Origin: Bacteroides sp. CAG:709
Lineage (GTDB): Bacteria; Bacteroidota; Bacteroidia; Bacteroidales; UBA932
Assembly: GCA_000434935.1 (NCBI GenBank)
Contig: FR882185.1
Coordinates: 26,910 to 77,573 of the forward strand
Reading direction: 5' to 3'
Length of the DNA: 50,664 nucleotides
In this document: positions 1 to 8,836 of the stretch, one piece after another
How the letters are laid out: each line of letters starts with the position of its first letter
Numbering within the stretch: position 1 is the first letter of the stretch
Notes under the pieces: model-generated
What the model was told of the DNA's origin: nothing
Seen by the model: only the letters and a program-made list of their open reading frames with translations
The model's database searches: none
Program-made: the position numbers and the translations under genes

Positions 1-1
1 C

Positions 2-1300
2 AGCCGCACCATCCGTGGCGGTGAACTTTTCTTCGCGCTTAAAGGCGAGAATTTCGACGGCAACGAGTATGCTTCCAAAGCGTTGGATGCTGGAGCTGCA
101 TACGCCGTTGTCAATGAATCTGCGCCTATAGCTTCACATGTGTCGGAATACATCGGCGCAGAAGGCCGCAGCCGCATCATTCCTGTTCCGGACACGCTTC
201 GGACATTGCAGGACCTGGCCCGCTATCATAGGGAGCATGTGCTTGGAGATGAGCATCTTACGGTAATCGGTATTACCGGGACCAACGGCAAGACCACGAC
301 CAAGGAACTTATCCGTACCGTGCTTTCCGCCAAGTACAATGTCATTGCCACCGAAGGTAATTTCAACAATGACATCGGGGTGCCTCTTTCCCTGCTGAAG
401 ATAACGCCTGCTACCCAGCTGGCTGTCATTGAGATGGGCGCGAACCATCCCGACGACATTGCGAAGCTGGTGCAAGTCTGCGAGCCCGACTACGGCATCA
501 TCACCAACGTCGGCAAGGCGCACCTGCTCGGCTTCGGCAGTTTCGAAGGTGTCCAGCGCGCCAAGGGCCAGCTTTATGATTATGTCAATGCCCACGGGCG
601 GGCGGTTTTCGTCAATGAGGATGATCCGGTTCTCAGGTCAATGTGTTCGCAGCGTGCCGGCCTTTCCATCGTGCCTTACGGTCTTGTGACCGATGGCTGC
701 CAAGTGTTGGAAACTACGCCTGAAAACCCATATCTCCGTATTAGGATGAATGATGGCAAAGTGCTGGAAACCAAGCTTGTAGGCGCATATAATGCTGCCA
801 ATGCCCTGGCTGCAATATGTATCGGAAAGTTCTTCGAAGTCCCTGAAGAAGATGCGATTGCCAAGATTGCCGAGTATGTTCCTTCCAACAGCCGTTCGCA
901 GATGGTCAAGACTGACCGCAATGTCCTGATAGTGGATGCGTACAATGCCAATCCTTCCAGCATGAGGGCGTCATTGGCCAATTTCTTCAGCATGTCAGCT
1001 CCTGCTAAAGCGGTGATGATTGGTGATATGGGAGAGTTGGGTGATAGTTCCGCAGAAGAACATGATGTTATATTGAAACTCTTGATAGACAACGAAGTAG
1101 ATAAGATATTCCTTGTTGGAAAAGAGTTCGGAAAGTCATTGGAAGCTATCCCGGAAGAGGTGATAGGAAGACGTATTTACTGGTTTGCATCGTCAGATGA
1201 ACTGGCAGCTCATCTTTCCGAAATCAAACTTGCCGGATATACGATTCTGATCAAAGGTTCACATTCGATGAGGATGGAGAAGACTGTGCCGGAATTGTAA
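2..1300 (+). CDS. murF: UDP-N-acetylmuramoyl-tripeptide--D-alanyl-D-alanine ligase (5'-partial)
   Basis: Cytoplasmic Mur ligase that adds D-Ala-D-Ala to UDP-MurNAc-tripeptide, the last soluble step of peptidoglycan precursor synthesis. The open frame runs from base 2 without a start, so the true start lies before the window. The first residues (SRTIRGGELFFALKGENFDG) match the MurF N-terminal substrate-binding domain. The ATP-binding loop GITGTNGKTTTKE lies near bases 265-305, followed by the central-domain stretch AVIEMGANH and the C-terminal-domain stretch VLIVDAYNANPSSM. The reading frame is intact to the stop. It converges with the PAP2 gene, whose stop is 9 bases away. Identification is firm. 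Confidence 0.95.
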   Translation, partial: SRTIRGGELFFALKGENFDGNEYASKALDAGAAYAVVNESAPIASHVSEYIGAEGRSRIIPVPDTLRTLQDLARYHREHVLGDEHLTVIGITGTNGKTTTKELIRTVLSAKYNVIATEGNFNNDIGVPLSLLKITPATQLAVIEMGANHPDDIAKLVQVCEPDYGIITNVGKAHLLGFGSFEGVQRAKGQLYDYVNAHGRAVFVNEDDPVLRSMCSQRAGLSIVPYGLVTDGCQVLETTPENPYLRIRMNDGKVLETKLVGAYNAANALAAICIGKFFEVPEEDAIAKIAEYVPSNSRSQMVKTDRNVLIVDAYNANPSSMRASLANFFSMSAPAKAVMIGDMGELGDSSAEEHDVILKLLIDNEVDKIFLVGKEFGKSLEAIPEEVIGRRIYWFASSDELAAHLSEIKLAGYTILIKGSHSMRMEKTVPEL

Positions 1301-1309
1301 TCTGAACCG

Positions 1310-1945
1310 TCAAGAAATTTTGTTTCCCGCCGCCTCTTCAGGTGACGGGATTTTTTTGCGGTCGATGAATCTGGCGAACAACCATCTGGCTGACATTGCG
1401 ACAATCAATCCGTAGATGCATCCTATCATGGCGCCCACCGTGATGTCTCCGAAGTAATGCTTCCCGACGAAAATCCTGCTGAAGGACAGCAATGCCGCCC
1501 AGGTGAATATCATGATAATGAATGCTTTGTAGGTGTGCTTCTTGTCGTAGCGGAACAAAACTGAGGAGCACATTGCCAGTCCGAACGCGTTGGCGGCGTG
1601 TGCCGAGAAGAATCCGAAGAAACTGCCTCTGTTTTCCAGGACATGCAGTCCGCCGAACAGCATCTGGCTGCTGTAGCATGGACGTAATCGCGCCACGCTG
1701 TATTTCAGAAGGTTGGAGGTCTGGTCGCATAGAACCAAAGTCAGTACCATGCATAGAATCGCGATTACTCCTTTTTTCCAGCCGAGCCGTTTGAAAAGGA
1801 AGAATGCGATGATGGCATAGAGCGGGAACCAGACGTCCCTGTCCGACATGAACATCATGAACTGGTCAGTCGCCGGAATGTGGAAACTGTTGATGAACAA
1901 TGTCAGGATCTGATCCCATCTGTGCAATATGTCCCAGAAATGCAT
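1310..1945 (-). CDS. PAP2-family membrane phosphatase
   Basis: A 211-residue integral membrane protein of the type 2 phosphatidic acid phosphatase family. The three family motifs are visible: KYSVARLRPC (KxxxxxxRP), FFSAHAANAF (the PSGH-type motif with S-A-H), and SRIFVGKHYFGD (SRxxxxxHxxxD). About five hydrophobic segments surround them. Family members remove phosphate from lipid phosphates such as undecaprenyl pyrophosphate or phosphatidylglycerol phosphate; the substrate cannot be told from sequence. It starts 6 bases after the obg stop, so the two are probably co-transcribed. A role in recycling undecaprenyl carrier would fit the neighbouring murF but is inference. Confidence 0.85.
   Translation of the reverse strand: MHFWDILHRWDQILTLFINSFHIPATDQFMMFMSDRDVWFPLYAIIAFFLFKRLGWKKGVIAILCMVLTLVLCDQTSNLLKYSVARLRPCYSSQMLFGGLHVLENRGSFFGFFSAHAANAFGLAMCSSVLFRYDKKHTYKAFIIMIFTWAALLSFSRIFVGKHYFGDITVGAMIGCIYGLIVAMSARWLFARFIDRKKIPSPEEAAGNKIS
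1325..1357 (+). terminator. Rho-independent terminator of murF
   Basis: An imperfect hairpin (TCCCG and CCT arms pairing with AGG and CGGGA around a CTTC loop) is followed by seven T residues on the plus strand, 25 bases after the murF stop. It overlaps the 3' coding end of the convergent PAP2 gene. Confidence 0.5.
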
Positions 1946-1951
1946 AATCCG

Positions 1952-2950
1952 TTAAATGTCAGTGTTCAATGCTTTCCAGAGTTCGTCTTTCAGTTCCGGG
2001 AGATTTTCTCCTGTAACTGATGAAATGAAAACTGTCGGCACGTCCGCCGGAAGAGTCTTCCGTATCTTTTTCTCTGCCTTCTCGTCGATGAGGTCGCATT
2101 TGGTCACCGCCAGGACTCTGTCCTTGTCGAGAAGTTCAGGGTTGTACATCTTCAGCTCGTTCAGCAGAACTTCATATCCCTTTTCAATGTTTTTTTCTTC
2201 TGCCGATACCATGAAAAGCAGTACGGAGTTGCGCTCAATGTGGCGTAAGAACCTGAGTCCTATGCCTTTACCTTCATGCGCGCCCTCGATGATTCCCGGT
2301 ATGTCGGCCATGACAAATGATTTGTCGTCATGGTATCTCACGATTCCGAGGTTTGGCTCCAATGTGGTGAATGCGTAGTTTGCAATCTTAGGCTTGGCTG
2401 AAGTAATCGCTGCCAGCAATGTGGATTTTCCGGCATTAGGGAATCCGACGAGTCCCACGTCCGCAAGTACTTTCAGCTCAAGGACAAACCATCCTTCCTG
2501 TCCGTCTTCTCCAGGCTGTGCGTATCTCGGGGTCTGTTGCGTTGCCGACTTGAAATTGTTGTTTCCCAGTCCGCCTCGTCCTCCCTTGCAGAGAATCTTC
2601 TCCTCGCCTGGTTCCATCATGTCGAACAGCACCTCTCCGGTTTCTCCGTCCTTCACGACGGTTCCCACAGGCACGTCCAGGATAATGTCTTTGCCCTGTT
2701 TACCCTTGCAAAGCGCCGCTCCGCCATGTTCTCCGTTTTCCGCCTTGATGAATTTCTTATATTTCAGATGGATCAATGTCCAGAATTGTGGATTCGCCCT
2801 CAATATGATATGTCCGCCTCTTCCGCCGTCTCCTCCGTCCGGTCCTCCCTTAGGCACATACTTGGCGCGATGCAGATGCACCGACCCGGCTCCACCATGT
2901 CCCGAAGCACAATATATCTTGACGTAATCAATAAAATTGCTCTCTGCCAT
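1952..2950 (-). CDS. obg: Obg-family GTPase
   Basis: A 332-residue ribosome-associated GTPase involved in late 50S assembly and stress control. The glycine-rich Obg domain fills residues 1 to about 158 (for example GPDGGDGGRGGHIILRA). The G domain follows, with G1 GFPNAGKST, G3 DIPGIIEGAHEGKGIG and G4 TKCD. It ends soon after the G domain, so it lacks the C-terminal OCT extension of some Firmicutes proteins; this is usual in Bacteroidota. The ATG start gives the canonical N-terminus FIDYVKIYCASGHGG. It is divergent from the TonB receptor operon, with a 174-base gap holding both promoters. Confidence 0.95.
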   Translation of the reverse strand: MAESNFIDYVKIYCASGHGGAGSVHLHRAKYVPKGGPDGGDGGRGGHIILRANPQFWTLIHLKYKKFIKAENGEHGGAALCKGKQGKDIILDVPVGTVVKDGETGEVLFDMMEPGEEKILCKGGRGGLGNNNFKSATQQTPRYAQPGEDGQEGWFVLELKVLADVGLVGFPNAGKSTLLAAITSAKPKIANYAFTTLEPNLGIVRYHDDKSFVMADIPGIIEGAHEGKGIGLRFLRHIERNSVLLFMVSAEEKNIEKGYEVLLNELKMYNPELLDKDRVLAVTKCDLIDEKAEKKIRKTLPADVPTVFISSVTGENLPELKDELWKALNTDI

Positions 2951-2981
2951 AACTCTCTACAGGTTCTATTGTTTCAAGTTG

Positions 2982-2989
2982 CAAAGATA
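2982..2989 (-). promoter_or_regulatory. Bacteroidota-type -7 element upstream of obg
   Basis: On the minus strand this reads TATCTTTG, a full match to the Bacteroidota -7 consensus TAnnTTTG, about 30 bases before the obg ATG. No strong -33 TTTG at the ideal distance was found. Confidence 0.55.
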
Positions 2990-3018
2990 GCGATTTTTGC
3001 AATAGTTATTTCTTGGTA

Positions 3019-3049
3019 TTTGTTATTTTGAATTATAATGATACATTTG
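3019..3049 (+). promoter_or_regulatory. Promoter of the TonB/peptidase/HmuY-like operon
   Basis: A -33 TTTG (3019-3022) and a -7 TACATTTG (3042-3049), separated by 19 bases, match the Bacteroidota sigma consensus and spacing. Transcription would start near 3055, giving a leader of roughly 70 bases before the receptor ATG. Confidence 0.65.
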
Positions 3050-3124
3050 TGAAATAGGGTATCGAAAAAGAGGCGGATGGATATTTTAATTTGATGGAAA
3101 AGTGCATTTAGTATAATTTCGGAC

Positions 3125-5965
3125 ATGGATAAATGTAGGTTTATTTCGATTGCAACTCTCGCTGTTGCTGCCTGTTTCAGCCTGTCAGTTGAGGCTGCCG
3201 CTCCCAAGAAAACTTTCGCTATTCAAGGAGAGGTCGTTTCCGCTGCGAACGGCTCTCCAGTCGACTTCGCGTCGGTTTTGGTAACACCGTCACAGCTCTA
3301 TACAATGACTGACGAAAAAGGTGTATTCTCTCTTAAAGACGTGCCGGCCGGTACTGTCACCGTCAGTGTGCAGTTCTATGGCATGGAACAGAAAGACACC
3401 ACGTTTACAGCCAAGGCAGGAGAGAACGTGAAATTGAAATTGGCGCTTAAGGAAACCTCATTCAGATTGAGCGACGTCGTGGTCGTGGCCACTGGAAACA
3501 AGGCAGGAAGCAGTACTGCGTCCAATATCTCCAGGCAGGCGATGGACCACATGCAGACCAGTTCCTTGGCAGATGCCATGGCATTGCTTCCGGGAGTATC
3601 CGTGTCGAATCCGGATTTGTCCAGCTCTCAATCGATTACCATCAGAACTGCACGTCCTATCGTTCCGGGCGAATCAGCCAATTCTGCATCAGTGATGAAC
3701 AGCCTCGGAACAGCCGTCATTGTCGATGGCGCACCGATGTCCAATAATGCCAACCTCCAGACACTCAGCCCGGTAGTAGGCGGAAGTTCGGGAGATGACA
3801 GCCGTTCCGGCACACCAGCGCGAGGCATGGACGTGAGGGCACTTTCGACGGATAACATTGAATCCATCGAAGTCATCAGAGGTATCCCGTCGGCAGAATA
3901 TGGCGATCTCACATCAGGTGCGGTGCTGGTGAAATCCAGGGCCGGAAAATCTCCGCTCATGATCCGTTTCAAGACCAATCCGAACATCTATCAGGCTTCG
4001 GCGGGTAAAGGATTTTCGCTCGGAAAGAAGGCGGGTGACCTGAATATCTCTGGCGACTACGCGTATAGCAAGAACTCCCTGACCAAGAACCACGCATTCT
4101 ACCAGCGTGCGAGTGCCAAGGCCCTCTGGACCGTGCGAATAGGGGAATTGGTCAATGAAACTACGTCATTGTCAATGAATTATGGACGCGACCGCAGTAA
4201 GCTAAATCCTGATGATGCTTCATCCAGGACCCAGTCCTATGCCAATGACATAGGAGTCGCGTTCAATACCAACGGCCGAGCATCCATCAATGGAAACTGG
4301 CTGCGCAGCATCAACTGGCTGGCTTCGGGAAGCCTTAACGACAAGAAATCCCATTATGAAAGCACGGCCACCAATGCGCTGAATCTCTATGCCAAGTCAA
4401 TGACAGACGGCGAAATATACAGCAACATTGCCGGAGCGCAGATTAAAGATGCGGATGGAAATATCATTACCAACGTACCGGCTAACAGTTCGGTAAAAGG
4501 CGTGGTCCTGCCGTACAGCTATTTCTATCAATATGATATCTATGGCAAGGAAGTCAATGCTTTCGTGAAATTGAATGCCGATTTCGCTCATACATGGGGA
4601 GCCGTGAACGAGAGACTGCTGATCGGAGCGGACTTCAAGACCGACGGCAACCTCGGCAAAGGTTCAGTCTATGACGACGATTACCCTCCTTACAGGAATA
4701 TCGGCAATGCTGAATCCGGTTATCGTGCAAGGCCTTATTCTGATATTCCGTTCATCAACCAGTTGGGTCTCTATGCCGAGAACTACTTCAACTGGAAATT
4801 CGCAAAGCGGGAATTGAATATCGTGGTCGGCGTCCGTTATGACAATGTCAATGGGCATAATTCAGTAGCACCTCGAATCAATGCTTCCATCGACATCTTC
4901 CCTTGGATGACGCTTCGCGGCGGATATGGTCTGACATCGAAGGCTCCGACCTCGTACTACCTCTATCCGAACAAGTCATACCACGACTATATCCTTTACA
5001 ACGGAATGCACGCAGATTTGCCTGAAAATGAGCAACTTCTCATAGCGAAGACCGATATATACGATGCTGTGAACAAGGACCTGGAAATCGCTGTGAACCG
5101 CAAGGCTGAAGTCGGTATGGACTTCAATTTCGGTGGTCATTACCGCATCAGCGTCACCGCTTATGACGAGAGAATGGACAATGGCTACAATTATGGATTG
5201 GACCTCAGCTCTTTCAAATGGTATCATGCGATGACCTATGACGTGGACCACAAAGATCCAGGACAGCGGCCTGTATTGAAGAAAGGTGCGGAATACGACC
5301 TCTTCTATACAGTCTATAAACCGCTGAACAACATCAAGTCCACCAACAGAGGAATTGAATATGAAATCGATCTCGGAAGATTTGATGCTATCCGTACTTC
5401 CTTCTATATCAATGGAGCATGGATGCGCAGCTCGAATACGAACGAGGGGTATTCTTTCGGAACGAGAGAAAATGTTGGGACACCTGAAAAGAACATCGGT
5501 ATTTATGAACCGGAACTCTCCACGAGCTATGCCGAGCAGTTGAATACCACTCTCCGAATCACTCACAACATTCCGCAGGTCGGACTTGCCGTGACGCTCA
5601 CAGGACAGATGAACTGGTACAGCAAGTACTGGACAGAATACCGCAATGACACCATGTTCATCAAGTACATTTCCCGCAAGGATGGAAAGGTATATGATTT
5701 CGATCCGTCCAAGAAGGACGACCCGGAATTCTCTTACATGTTCCAGACTCGCAATGACAACAGGTTCATAGCCGAAAGATATTTCCCGACAATGCTCTTC
5801 AATCTCAATGTGAGCAAGGAAATCGGCAATATATTCACTGCGTCATTCTATGTGAACAATATGTTCAACAGCCGTCCGCTCTATAAGTCGAAGCAGACCG
5901 GCGAATATGGAGAACTTGGAATACCGATCTTTTTCGGATTTGAGTTCAAGGTATCAATCAAGTAA
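3125..5965 (+). CDS. TonB-dependent outer-membrane receptor with carboxypeptidase-like N-terminal domain
   Basis: A 946-residue outer-membrane active transporter. Residues 1-25 are a signal peptide ending in an AAA-type cleavage site. Residues about 32-110 are a CarboxypepD_reg-like beta-sandwich (IQGEVVSAANGSPVDFASV), typical of Bacteroidota receptors. The plug domain (about 118-275) contains VIVDGAPM, IESIEVIRGIPSAEYGDLTSGAV and related strands. A long beta-barrel follows, ending in FFGFEFKVSIK, an aromatic-rich outer-membrane insertion signal. No SusD gene follows, so this is not a standard glycan-utilisation pair. It is the first gene of a seven-gene operon with secreted peptidase-like proteins and HmuY-like pieces, which points to uptake of a protein-derived ligand such as haem, iron or peptides. 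The ligand is inferred, not seen. Confidence 0.9.
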   Translation: MDKCRFISIATLAVAACFSLSVEAAAPKKTFAIQGEVVSAANGSPVDFASVLVTPSQLYTMTDEKGVFSLKDVPAGTVTVSVQFYGMEQKDTTFTAKAGENVKLKLALKETSFRLSDVVVVATGNKAGSSTASNISRQAMDHMQTSSLADAMALLPGVSVSNPDLSSSQSITIRTARPIVPGESANSASVMNSLGTAVIVDGAPMSNNANLQTLSPVVGGSSGDDSRSGTPARGMDVRALSTDNIESIEVIRGIPSAEYGDLTSGAVLVKSRAGKSPLMIRFKTNPNIYQASAGKGFSLGKKAGDLNISGDYAYSKNSLTKNHAFYQRASAKALWTVRIGELVNETTSLSMNYGRDRSKLNPDDASSRTQSYANDIGVAFNTNGRASINGNWLRSINWLASGSLNDKKSHYESTATNALNLYAKSMTDGEIYSNIAGAQIKDADGNIITNVPANSSVKGVVLPYSYFYQYDIYGKEVNAFVKLNADFAHTWGAVNERLLIGADFKTDGNLGKGSVYDDDYPPYRNIGNAESGYRARPYSDIPFINQLGLYAENYFNWKFAKRELNIVVGVRYDNVNGHNSVAPRINASIDIFPWMTLRGGYGLTSKAPTSYYLYPNKSYHDYILYNGMHADLPENEQLLIAKTDIYDAVNKDLEIAVNRKAEVGMDFNFGGHYRISVTAYDERMDNGYNYGLDLSSFKWYHAMTYDVDHKDPGQRPVLKKGAEYDLFYTVYKPLNNIKSTNRGIEYEIDLGRFDAIRTSFYINGAWMRSSNTNEGYSFGTRENVGTPEKNIGIYEPELSTSYAEQLNTTLRITHNIPQVGLAVTLTGQMNWYSKYWTEYRNDTMFIKYISRKDGKVYDFDPSKKDDPEFSYMFQTRNDNRFIAERYFPTMLFNLNVSKEIGNIFTASFYVNNMFNSRPLYKSKQTGEYGELGIPIFFGFEFKVSIK

Positions 5966-5990
5966 TTATTTATCTTAAAATATTTGAGTT

Positions 5991-7211
5991 ATGAAACATT
6001 CAGTAATCACCTTAATGGTACTTGCGGTTCTGGCGATGGTGGGTTGTCAGAAGACCGGCACTAAGACAATCAGCATAAACGTAAAGGTTGATGAGACTAA
6101 ACTCGTAGCAGCAGGCATTCCGTCTCCGGAGAGTTACGGCGTGAAGATTTCAAACTTCGCGACAGGATCAGTAATTGAGACCACGACAGAAAACGGCATT
6201 GCTACTGCTGTCGGCATTATTCCGGGAGTATATACAGTGACAGTAAGCGCTTCTCAGAATCAAGGCGGTTTTACATATACCCTCGCCGGCTCTGAAAGCA
6301 ATGTAAGTTTGATTGCCGATGGAGCAGAAGTGGTAGTAAAAGTGGATGCTGTAAAAGAGGCGGCTCTCGTATTCAAAGAGATTTATTACACAGGAGTTGA
6401 TCCGGCTAATTTCTATTTCCGTGACCAATTCTATGAGATTTACAATAATAGTACGGAAGTCGTTTATGCCGATGGCCTTTGCATTGCAGAGACAGTTTTT
6501 GCAAATATCGACAAATCAGTCATTTACGAGTGGCCGATTCCGAATGCTGATCAGTATGTGTTCGCAAGGGTAATATGGCAGCTTCCAGGTGATGGTAAGA
6601 CTTACCCTGTTCAGCCGGGAGAGTCATTTGTAATCGCACAGTGGGCCACCAACCATAAGGCCGAGAATCTTTCGAAAGGCCTTTCACCTGTAGATTTGAC
6701 AGGAGCGGAATTCGAGGCCATCGAAAAAGAGACAACTTTCAACGGAATCCTTTTGACTGACAATCTAGCTATCAATATGAAGAAGGTTGTTCAGGCTGGA
6801 TATGCAATGCCGCAGTGGCTTACATCTACCGATGGCTCAAGGTATGTACTCTTCAAGCCATCAAAGCCTCTTAAAAATGAAGATTTCATCACTGCTACAA
6901 ATGCTGACTACCAGGGAACTGCAAGAGAAATTGCAATCAGCGACGTGATTGATGCTGTTCAGGCTGTCAACAATGAATCCGGAATGAGTGTATTGGGACT
7001 GCCTACAGCCCTTGATGCAGGAGCAATCTGGTGTTCAGGTTCTTACGTTGGTGAAAGTATTGCAAGAAAAATCAAGGAGACCCGTTCTGACGGCACGAAC
7101 GTTTATCAGGACACCAACAATACTTCCAATGACTTCGAAGTCAAGAAGGACCCGCAGGTCAGAAGATATGGCGCCAAAGTCCCTTCTTGGAACACTTGGA
7201 TAAATAAGTAA
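5991..7211 (+). CDS. DUF4876-like surface lipoprotein
   Basis: A 406-residue lipoprotein: the N-terminus MKHSVITLMVLAVLAMVGCQ is a lipobox signal with Cys19 as the lipidation site. A short Ig-like or prealbumin-like domain comes next (ISINVKVDETKLVAAGIPSP to about residue 120). The body is a possible lamin-tail-like fold with the stretch LVFKEIYYTG and many aromatic strands. From memory it resembles the DUF4876 proteins that follow TonB receptors in Bacteroidales; I give that family name with moderate confidence. It starts 25 bases after the receptor stop and probably sits on the outer leaflet as the receptor's substrate-binding partner, in the place SusD holds in glycan systems. Confidence 0.65.
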   Translation: MKHSVITLMVLAVLAMVGCQKTGTKTISINVKVDETKLVAAGIPSPESYGVKISNFATGSVIETTTENGIATAVGIIPGVYTVTVSASQNQGGFTYTLAGSESNVSLIADGAEVVVKVDAVKEAALVFKEIYYTGVDPANFYFRDQFYEIYNNSTEVVYADGLCIAETVFANIDKSVIYEWPIPNADQYVFARVIWQLPGDGKTYPVQPGESFVIAQWATNHKAENLSKGLSPVDLTGAEFEAIEKETTFNGILLTDNLAINMKKVVQAGYAMPQWLTSTDGSRYVLFKPSKPLKNEDFITATNADYQGTAREIAISDVIDAVQAVNNESGMSVLGLPTALDAGAIWCSGSYVGESIARKIKETRSDGTNVYQDTNNTSNDFEVKKDPQVRRYGAKVPSWNTWINK

Positions 7212-7226
7212 AATCAACAATTCGAA

Positions 7227-8768
7227 ATGAAGAGAATTATAGCAATTTCCGCAATGCTTGTCAGTCTGGGCGTTATTTCGGCCCAGGCTGCCGAGCCTTC
7301 GGGAACCCCGAGAAATACAGTTCTGCAAGAGACCGCCATCAGAAATTCTCTTTGGTACGGCAGCTCTTCTGCTGCAGGTCTCGCATTCAAACCATACGGA
7401 ATATTCAGTACGCTGAATATCAATTATGATGGAGGCTTTGGTGAATATCGTAAGATAGGTACAGGCAAAAGCGGTTCGGAGATTTCTGTGGGTACGTCAG
7501 GTGCCGCATATATAGGCAAATTCCTGACAACGGGCGGATTCTCTTTCAGAAACATCTTCGAACATGATGCCCTCTATAACGTGCTGATGTACGAACTGGA
7601 GGACAATATGCCGTACTATCCGGTTGATGACAAATCCAGCGGTTGGAACAAGCAGGAATATCTGCTCAATGCAGGATTGTCATCTCCTGTTCTGTGGAAC
7701 ATGGTGTCTTTCGGCGTGAAAGTGGACTACACCACAAAAGTCGGAGCTAAGCAGCTTGACCCGCGAGGCGAAACATACAAGTACGGCATTAAAGTCACTC
7801 CGTCTGTGGCAGTGCGTCTGGGACAGAGCCTGCTTGGACTTAGCGGAACCTATACCAATGGTTTTGAACGCGCTACGGTATCGAATAACAACAATTGGGC
7901 TGATCCTAAGGTGTGGCAGCATCGCGGTCTTGGAGAAAGTACCCAGAACAAGGTCGGTGGAAACGATGGTATGAAGACTCATATTTACCGTACGAACAGA
8001 TATGGCGGAGCGCTTCAGTACTCGTTGGGCGAAAGTCTGTTCATCGAAGCCGGATTCGAACATCGTACCACCATGGGGAGAGAGAATCCTAAACTGCCGA
8101 AGCGGCTTGGCTCCATCAAAGAAAACGACATTACATTCGATGCTGCATGGTTTTTCGGTAAGAATAAGTCCAATAAACTGGCACTCAATGTATTGTGCAG
8201 CCTTACAGATGGTATTGAATATGTCCAGAAACTGAATACGACAGCCTATCAGCAGGAATGGATGGTTCTCAATGAAAATGAAATGACCACTTTTACGGGA
8301 ATCAATGCCACCATCGGTTACGACCATCTTTTCGGTGCCTCAGATCCTAAGGGCTATAGCTGGAAGGTCGGCGGAGAAGCCAGATTCGAGATGTTCAACC
8401 AGAGCTATCTTTCACCGGCATCCACATCTGACGCTATGAGGATTTATGGCGGAGTACTTGCCGACAAGCATTTCAAGATAAGGAAGTCATCTCTTCTCGT
8501 CGGTCTCCATGCCGGATACGCAGTAGGATTGGGCGATGGCTACACTTGCCTCAGCGCAAAGGTATATCCTGCTCCCGTAGCTATGATGAATGACCAAAGT
8601 GACTGGCTGAATGCAAGTTACTTAAAGGCAGGCGGCAGAGTCGACTGGACTGTTTCTTCAGGCAAGCGAGTTAACTGGGTATTGGGCGCGAAAGCCTCAT
8701 ACATAAGAGCTTTGGACCTGGACAAGGATAGAATTCTCTGTTCTGCAACTTTCGGAATCCTGTTCTAG
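7227..8768 (+). CDS. DUF6850-like outer-membrane beta-barrel protein
   Basis: A 513-residue secreted protein with a clear signal peptide (MKRIIAISAMLVSLGVISAQA). The rest is built of alternating strand segments with frequent aromatic girdle residues and ends in CSATFGILF, an outer-membrane-barrel-like C-terminal strand. It resembles the DUF6850 family barrel proteins found beside TonB receptor/DUF4876 genes; the name is from memory. It begins 15 bases after the preceding gene, so it is in the same operon. Its transport or structural role is unknown. No catalytic motif is visible. Confidence 0.6.
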   Translation: MKRIIAISAMLVSLGVISAQAAEPSGTPRNTVLQETAIRNSLWYGSSSAAGLAFKPYGIFSTLNINYDGGFGEYRKIGTGKSGSEISVGTSGAAYIGKFLTTGGFSFRNIFEHDALYNVLMYELEDNMPYYPVDDKSSGWNKQEYLLNAGLSSPVLWNMVSFGVKVDYTTKVGAKQLDPRGETYKYGIKVTPSVAVRLGQSLLGLSGTYTNGFERATVSNNNNWADPKVWQHRGLGESTQNKVGGNDGMKTHIYRTNRYGGALQYSLGESLFIEAGFEHRTTMGRENPKLPKRLGSIKENDITFDAAWFFGKNKSNKLALNVLCSLTDGIEYVQKLNTTAYQQEWMVLNENEMTTFTGINATIGYDHLFGASDPKGYSWKVGGEARFEMFNQSYLSPASTSDAMRIYGGVLADKHFKIRKSSLLVGLHAGYAVGLGDGYTCLSAKVYPAPVAMMNDQSDWLNASYLKAGGRVDWTVSSGKRVNWVLGAKASYIRALDLDKDRILCSATFGILF

Positions 8769-8836
8769 AAACAGATATTCCTGAATAACTGATAACCAAA
8801 CAATAGGAATCACACTATTAATATTTAAGGGTTTAG

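Noticed and set aside
83..1300. A murF start at the TTG at position 83.
   Set aside because: The frame and MurF similarity continue to base 2; the true start lies outside the window.
2394..3031. Long plus-strand frames opposite obg.
   Set aside because: They are low-complexity shadows (Pro/Ser-rich) of the GC-rich Obg domain on the other strand, which is clearly the real gene.
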